Assembly: GCF_002304005.1 (NCBI RefSeq) | Contig: NZ_MRCQ01000002.1 | Location: 1-64,000 of the forward strand | Reading direction: 5' to 3' | Length of the DNA stretch: 64,000 nucleotides | Source of the DNA: Flavobacterium sp. ACN6 | GTDB lineage: Bacteria; Bacteroidota; Bacteroidia; Flavobacteriales; Flavobacteriaceae | Part shown: in pieces, positions 61,219 to 64,000 of the stretch | How positions within the stretch are numbered: position 1 is the first letter of the stretch | Layout of the letters: the number at the start of each line of letters is the position of its first letter | The notes under the pieces: model-generated | Told to the model about the DNA's origin: nothing | What the model saw: the letters and a program-made list of their open reading frames with translations, nothing else | Database searches by the model: none | Made by a program: the position numbers and the translations under genes

Positions 61219-62691
61219 ATGAAAAAGATCATTATAACATTTCTATTAAGTGCCGGACTATTTGTATCGTGCACAGAATTGGAGGTAACACCAACCTCTT
61301 TTGTAACCGAAGATAATTACTTTATCACACAAGATGATGCCGTGGCAAGCGTAACTGCAGTTTATGCATCGCTAAACCTTGATCCAGGAGAACAGAGTTT
61401 ATTTGGAAGAAACCTATACTTCTTAACAGATATGGGCTCAGATTATGCGGCTGCTGGAGTTTCTGCAACAAATCCGCAGGTTAGAGCGCTGAGCAGTTTG
61501 ACACATGATGCAACTAGTGATCGTGTTCAAGTTGCTTGGAGACAAATTTATGCCGGAATAAATAGAGCGAATGTTTCCATTGATAATATTCCGAAAGTGT
61601 CTGGAAATGAAGTCATCAAAACAAGATTAATTAACGAAGCCAAATTCATAAGGGGTTTGCTGTACTTTCAGGCAGTTCGTCTTTGGGGCGGCGTTCCAAT
61701 TGTTTTGCACGAAGCAACTTCTATTAATTTAGGAGATCTTAAAACAAACAGAGCAACTGTAGAAGAAGTTTACACTCAAATTATTACCGATTTGACTGCC
61801 GCTGAAGCTTTGCCTCCAACTTACTCTGCTGCAGATGCTGGCCGTGCAACTTCTGGAGCTGCAAAATCAATTTTGGCAAAAGTGTATTTGACTAGAAGAG
61901 ACTGGCCGAATGCTATTCTAAAAACCAGAGAAGTAATTAACGGCGGATACGGATATGCTTTATTTGAAGAGTTTCAGGACATTTTTACTAAAACGAAAAA
62001 GAACGGAAAAGAACATATATTTTCTGTACAGTTTGAACCAAATCAAGCAGGAAATGGTTCTAGCGGAAGTACTTTTCAAGCAACAACTTTTACTGGATTT
62101 ACGGCAACAGAGCCCGCAGATATTATCTCAGACGTAGCGTTGTTTTATGACATTTACGCCGTTGGAGATAAAAGAAGGGATGTGAGTTATGCCAAACAAT
62201 TATTGAATCCAACAACGGGAGCACTTTATACATTTCCGAAACCAATTTTCAAAAAATACTTGGATTTAACCAATCTGGCAACACCTGCAAATGTCGCGAT
62301 CAACTTTCCAGTTATTCGTTATGCCGATATTTTATTGTCTTTAGCGGAAGCGATAAACGAACAAGGCGGACCAACTGCTGAATCCTACGAATTAATCAAC
62401 CAAATACGAAGAAGAGCTTTTGGGAAACCAATTACAACGCCCGATGCAGCGATAGATTTATCCGGATTAAACCAGACGACTTTTAGAGCTGCGATTCAGG
62501 AAGAACGTAAAAAAGAATTTGTTCAGGAAGGACAAAGATGGTTTGACTTGGTTCGTTGGGGAACATTGGTTACTGAAGTGAAAAAAGTAACGGCTAAAAA
62601 CTCTGTTTCAGAAAGAAATAATCTGTATCCGATTCCTCAAAGCGAGCGAAACATCAATCCAGACGGTTTACCGCAGAACTCTGGATATTAA
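61219..62691 (+). CDS. susD: SusD/RagB-type surface substrate-binding lipoprotein
   Basis: The 490-residue lipoprotein (LLSAGLFVSC, acylated at Cys18) has the SusD pattern: helical repeats in the first half (IKTRLINEAKFIRGLLYFQAVRLWGGVP in parts) and the C-terminal RYADILLSLAEAINEQGG, EERKKEFVQEGQRWFDLVRWG and YPIPQSERNINP elements. It caps the SusC barrel and captures the substrate at the cell surface. Confidence 0.95.
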   Translation: MKKIIITFLLSAGLFVSCTELEVTPTSFVTEDNYFITQDDAVASVTAVYASLNLDPGEQSLFGRNLYFLTDMGSDYAAAGVSATNPQVRALSSLTHDATSDRVQVAWRQIYAGINRANVSIDNIPKVSGNEVIKTRLINEAKFIRGLLYFQAVRLWGGVPIVLHEATSINLGDLKTNRATVEEVYTQIITDLTAAEALPPTYSAADAGRATSGAAKSILAKVYLTRRDWPNAILKTREVINGGYGYALFEEFQDIFTKTKKNGKEHIFSVQFEPNQAGNGSSGSTFQATTFTGFTATEPADIISDVALFYDIYAVGDKRRDVSYAKQLLNPTTGALYTFPKPIFKKYLDLTNLATPANVAINFPVIRYADILLSLAEAINEQGGPTAESYELINQIRRRAFGKPITTPDAAIDLSGLNQTTFRAAIQEERKKEFVQEGQRWFDLVRWGTLVTEVKKVTAKNSVSERNNLYPIPQSERNINPDGLPQNSGY

Positions 62692-62699
62692 TTTTTAAC

Positions 62700-62840
62700 A
62701 CATATAAACATAGATATTTTTTTAAATAAAAAGAATTTAAAGAGAAACCTATTTCTCACTCATAGAATTACTATGTGCGTTTAAACAAGTGAAACGCATT
62801 TTACAAATTCTAAACGTATGATTCTCTGTGTTTAAAAAAT
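62700..62840. repeat. Dispersed ACATATAAACATAG-type repeat block between susD and the sulfatase gene
   Basis: The block has degenerate words shared with 15703-15897 and 24640-24710, including an inverted AAGTGAAACGC / GTTTCAC part. It lies within the operon. Confidence 0.5.
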
Positions 62841-62879
62841 ATGATTATGAAAAAAGCTTATAACTAAAAAAACTATAAA

Positions 62880-64000
62880 ATGAGAAATTTAAAAAATAAC
62901 CTGGTAATCAAAAGCTCGAAAAAAGGGCTTTTGTTTACCGCTTTTCTGGCAGTCCAGATCGGATTTGCGCAAGAAAAAACAGAATTTAAGGGAACTATTG
63001 GTAAAATTTTGGCCGATTCTAAAGAATATTGGCCAGAGCCGATAAAAGCTCCGAAAGGCGCGCCAAATATTGTTTGGATTTTATTGGATGATGTAGGATT
63101 TGGAGCTGCAAGTACTTTTGGCGGTTTAATCAGTACTCCTACTTTTGATAATTTAGCAAACAATGGTTTACGCTATACCAATTTTCACACTACTGCCATT
63201 TGTGCTCCAACACGTGCGGCATTATTAACGGGAAGAAATTCAGGAAGAGTACACGTCAGCGGATTTTCTCATACTATTTTATCAGCTGGTTTTCCGGGTT
63301 GGGACGGAAGAATTCCTTCGGATAAAGGAACAATTGCAGAGATTTTACGTGAAAATGGCTACAACACTTTTGCTGTGGGGAAATATGGCGTAACACCAGA
63401 CGAAGAAGCATCAGATGCTGGGCCATTTGACAGATGGCCGACAGGAAAAGGTTTCGATCATTTTTACGGTTTCTTAGGTTCACAAACCGATCAGTACAAT
63501 CCTGATTTAGTAGAAGATCAAGTTCATATTAAACCAGACGGACGTCATTTAAATGAATTAATTACTGACAAAGCGATCAGCTATATTCAAAAACAGCAAA
63601 AAGCGGCGCCTGGAAAACCGTTCTTTTTATACTACGCACCAGGAGCAGCGCATGCACCTCATCAGGTAGCCACAAAATGGAGTGATCCTTACAAAGGAAA
63701 GTTTGACAAAGGATGGGACGCTTATCGTGAAGAAGTTATTGCAAACCAAAAGAAATTGGGTGTTATTCCCGCAAATGCTGTACTGCCAGAACGCAATCCG
63801 CTGCTTACAGATTGGAAAAAACTAACTCCAGACCAAAAGAAAGTATATGCCCGCTTTATGGAAGTTTACGCTGGATTTTTAACTTATACCGATTATGAAG
63901 TGGGAAGGGTTGTAAATTATTTAAAAGAAAGCGGACAGCTGGACAACACCTTAATTTTTGTTGCCATTGGAGATAACGGAGCAAGTAAAGAAGGAACCAC
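62880..64000 (+). CDS. Arylsulfatase, S1 family (3' part beyond window)
   Basis: The visible 373 codons encode a signal peptide (about 1-30, ending FAQ) and a formylglycine sulfatase. The active-site Cys108 lies in CAPTRAALLTGR, the family CxPxR motif whose Cys is oxidised to formylglycine. The metal-binding DDVGFG (70-75), GKYG, and HAPHQVATKW with a second metal or substrate His are present. The fold resembles the S1_4-type arylsulfatases. It should release sulfate in the periplasm from the substrate brought in by SusCD. The anaerobic-type or FGE-type maturase is not in this window. The end is cut by the window edge. Confidence 0.93.
   Translation, partial: MRNLKNNLVIKSSKKGLLFTAFLAVQIGFAQEKTEFKGTIGKILADSKEYWPEPIKAPKGAPNIVWILLDDVGFGAASTFGGLISTPTFDNLANNGLRYTNFHTTAICAPTRAALLTGRNSGRVHVSGFSHTILSAGFPGWDGRIPSDKGTIAEILRENGYNTFAVGKYGVTPDEEASDAGPFDRWPTGKGFDHFYGFLGSQTDQYNPDLVEDQVHIKPDGRHLNELITDKAISYIQKQQKAAPGKPFFLYYAPGAAHAPHQVATKWSDPYKGKFDKGWDAYREEVIANQKKLGVIPANAVLPERNPLLTDWKKLTPDQKKVYARFMEVYAGFLTYTDYEVGRVVNYLKESGQLDNTLIFVAIGDNGASKEGT

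Noticed and set aside
62839..62872. Mini-ORF MIMKKAYN before the sulfatase gene
   Set aside because: It is very short, has no Cys codons and no following hairpin, so it is probably chance or a remnant.

Overview
The window comes from a Flavobacterium-like member of the Bacteroidota. The DNA is AT-rich. Promoters fit the Bacteroidota pattern TTG-N19/21-TAnnTTTG. There are SusC/SusD-type outer-membrane proteins, and the 16S rRNA 5' end matches this group. Intergenic spaces are full of dispersed palindromic repeats.

Layout. 1-121 is the 5' end of a 16S rRNA gene on the minus strand, preceded by three evenly spaced promoters. 1367-9482 is a minus-strand sugar-utilisation cluster (TonB-dependent receptor, two GH3 glycosidases, one alpha/beta hydrolase), facing a NUDIX/winged-helix regulator at 9875. 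11007-11287 carries tRNA-Arg, tRNA-Pro and tRNA-Ser with their own promoter and terminator. 11527-20951 is ordinary chromosome: thiolase, NlpC/P60 peptidase, AraC and LysR regulators, aldo/keto reductase, an MdaB/YgiN-like quinone pair, a methyltransferase, a DUF2130 protein and two META lipoproteins.

22111-57090 is a nitrogen-oxide island. Its assimilatory part has nirB, nirD, DUF4202, a NarX-like sensor kinase, a NarL-like response regulator, narK, an outer-membrane barrel protein, a nitrate reductase fused to its own flavoprotein reductase, a rubredoxin-tailed nitrite/sulfite-reductase-like protein, and a complete molybdenum-cofactor operon with cobA for siroheme. The promoters of nirB, the nitrate reductase, narK and moeA share a TACTTAT box overlapping the -7 element, which fits control by the NarL-like regulator. 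A second, probably respiratory, operon (56996 down to 49150) has two NarK-type transporters (the first broken by a one-base frameshift), a cytochrome-b-like membrane protein, a cytoplasmic molybdopterin oxidoreductase, a four-cluster ferredoxin, a Tat-exported Rieske protein and a DUF6755 peptide. A Crp/Fnr palindrome lies about 42 bp upstream of its inferred start site, and the Fnr-like regulator at 34537-35241 keeps the four iron-sulfur cysteines of E. coli FNR.

57555-64000 is a SusC-SusD-sulfatase locus. Its long 5' untranslated region (about 490 nt from a good promoter) holds a 10-codon ORF ending Tyr-Cys-Cys-Lys directly followed by a perfect 10-bp hairpin. Further upstream is a second possible short ORF ending TCCYMCFCC. 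I read this as a candidate cysteine-sensing attenuator for a sulfate-ester scavenging operon, and consider it the most interesting signal in the window.
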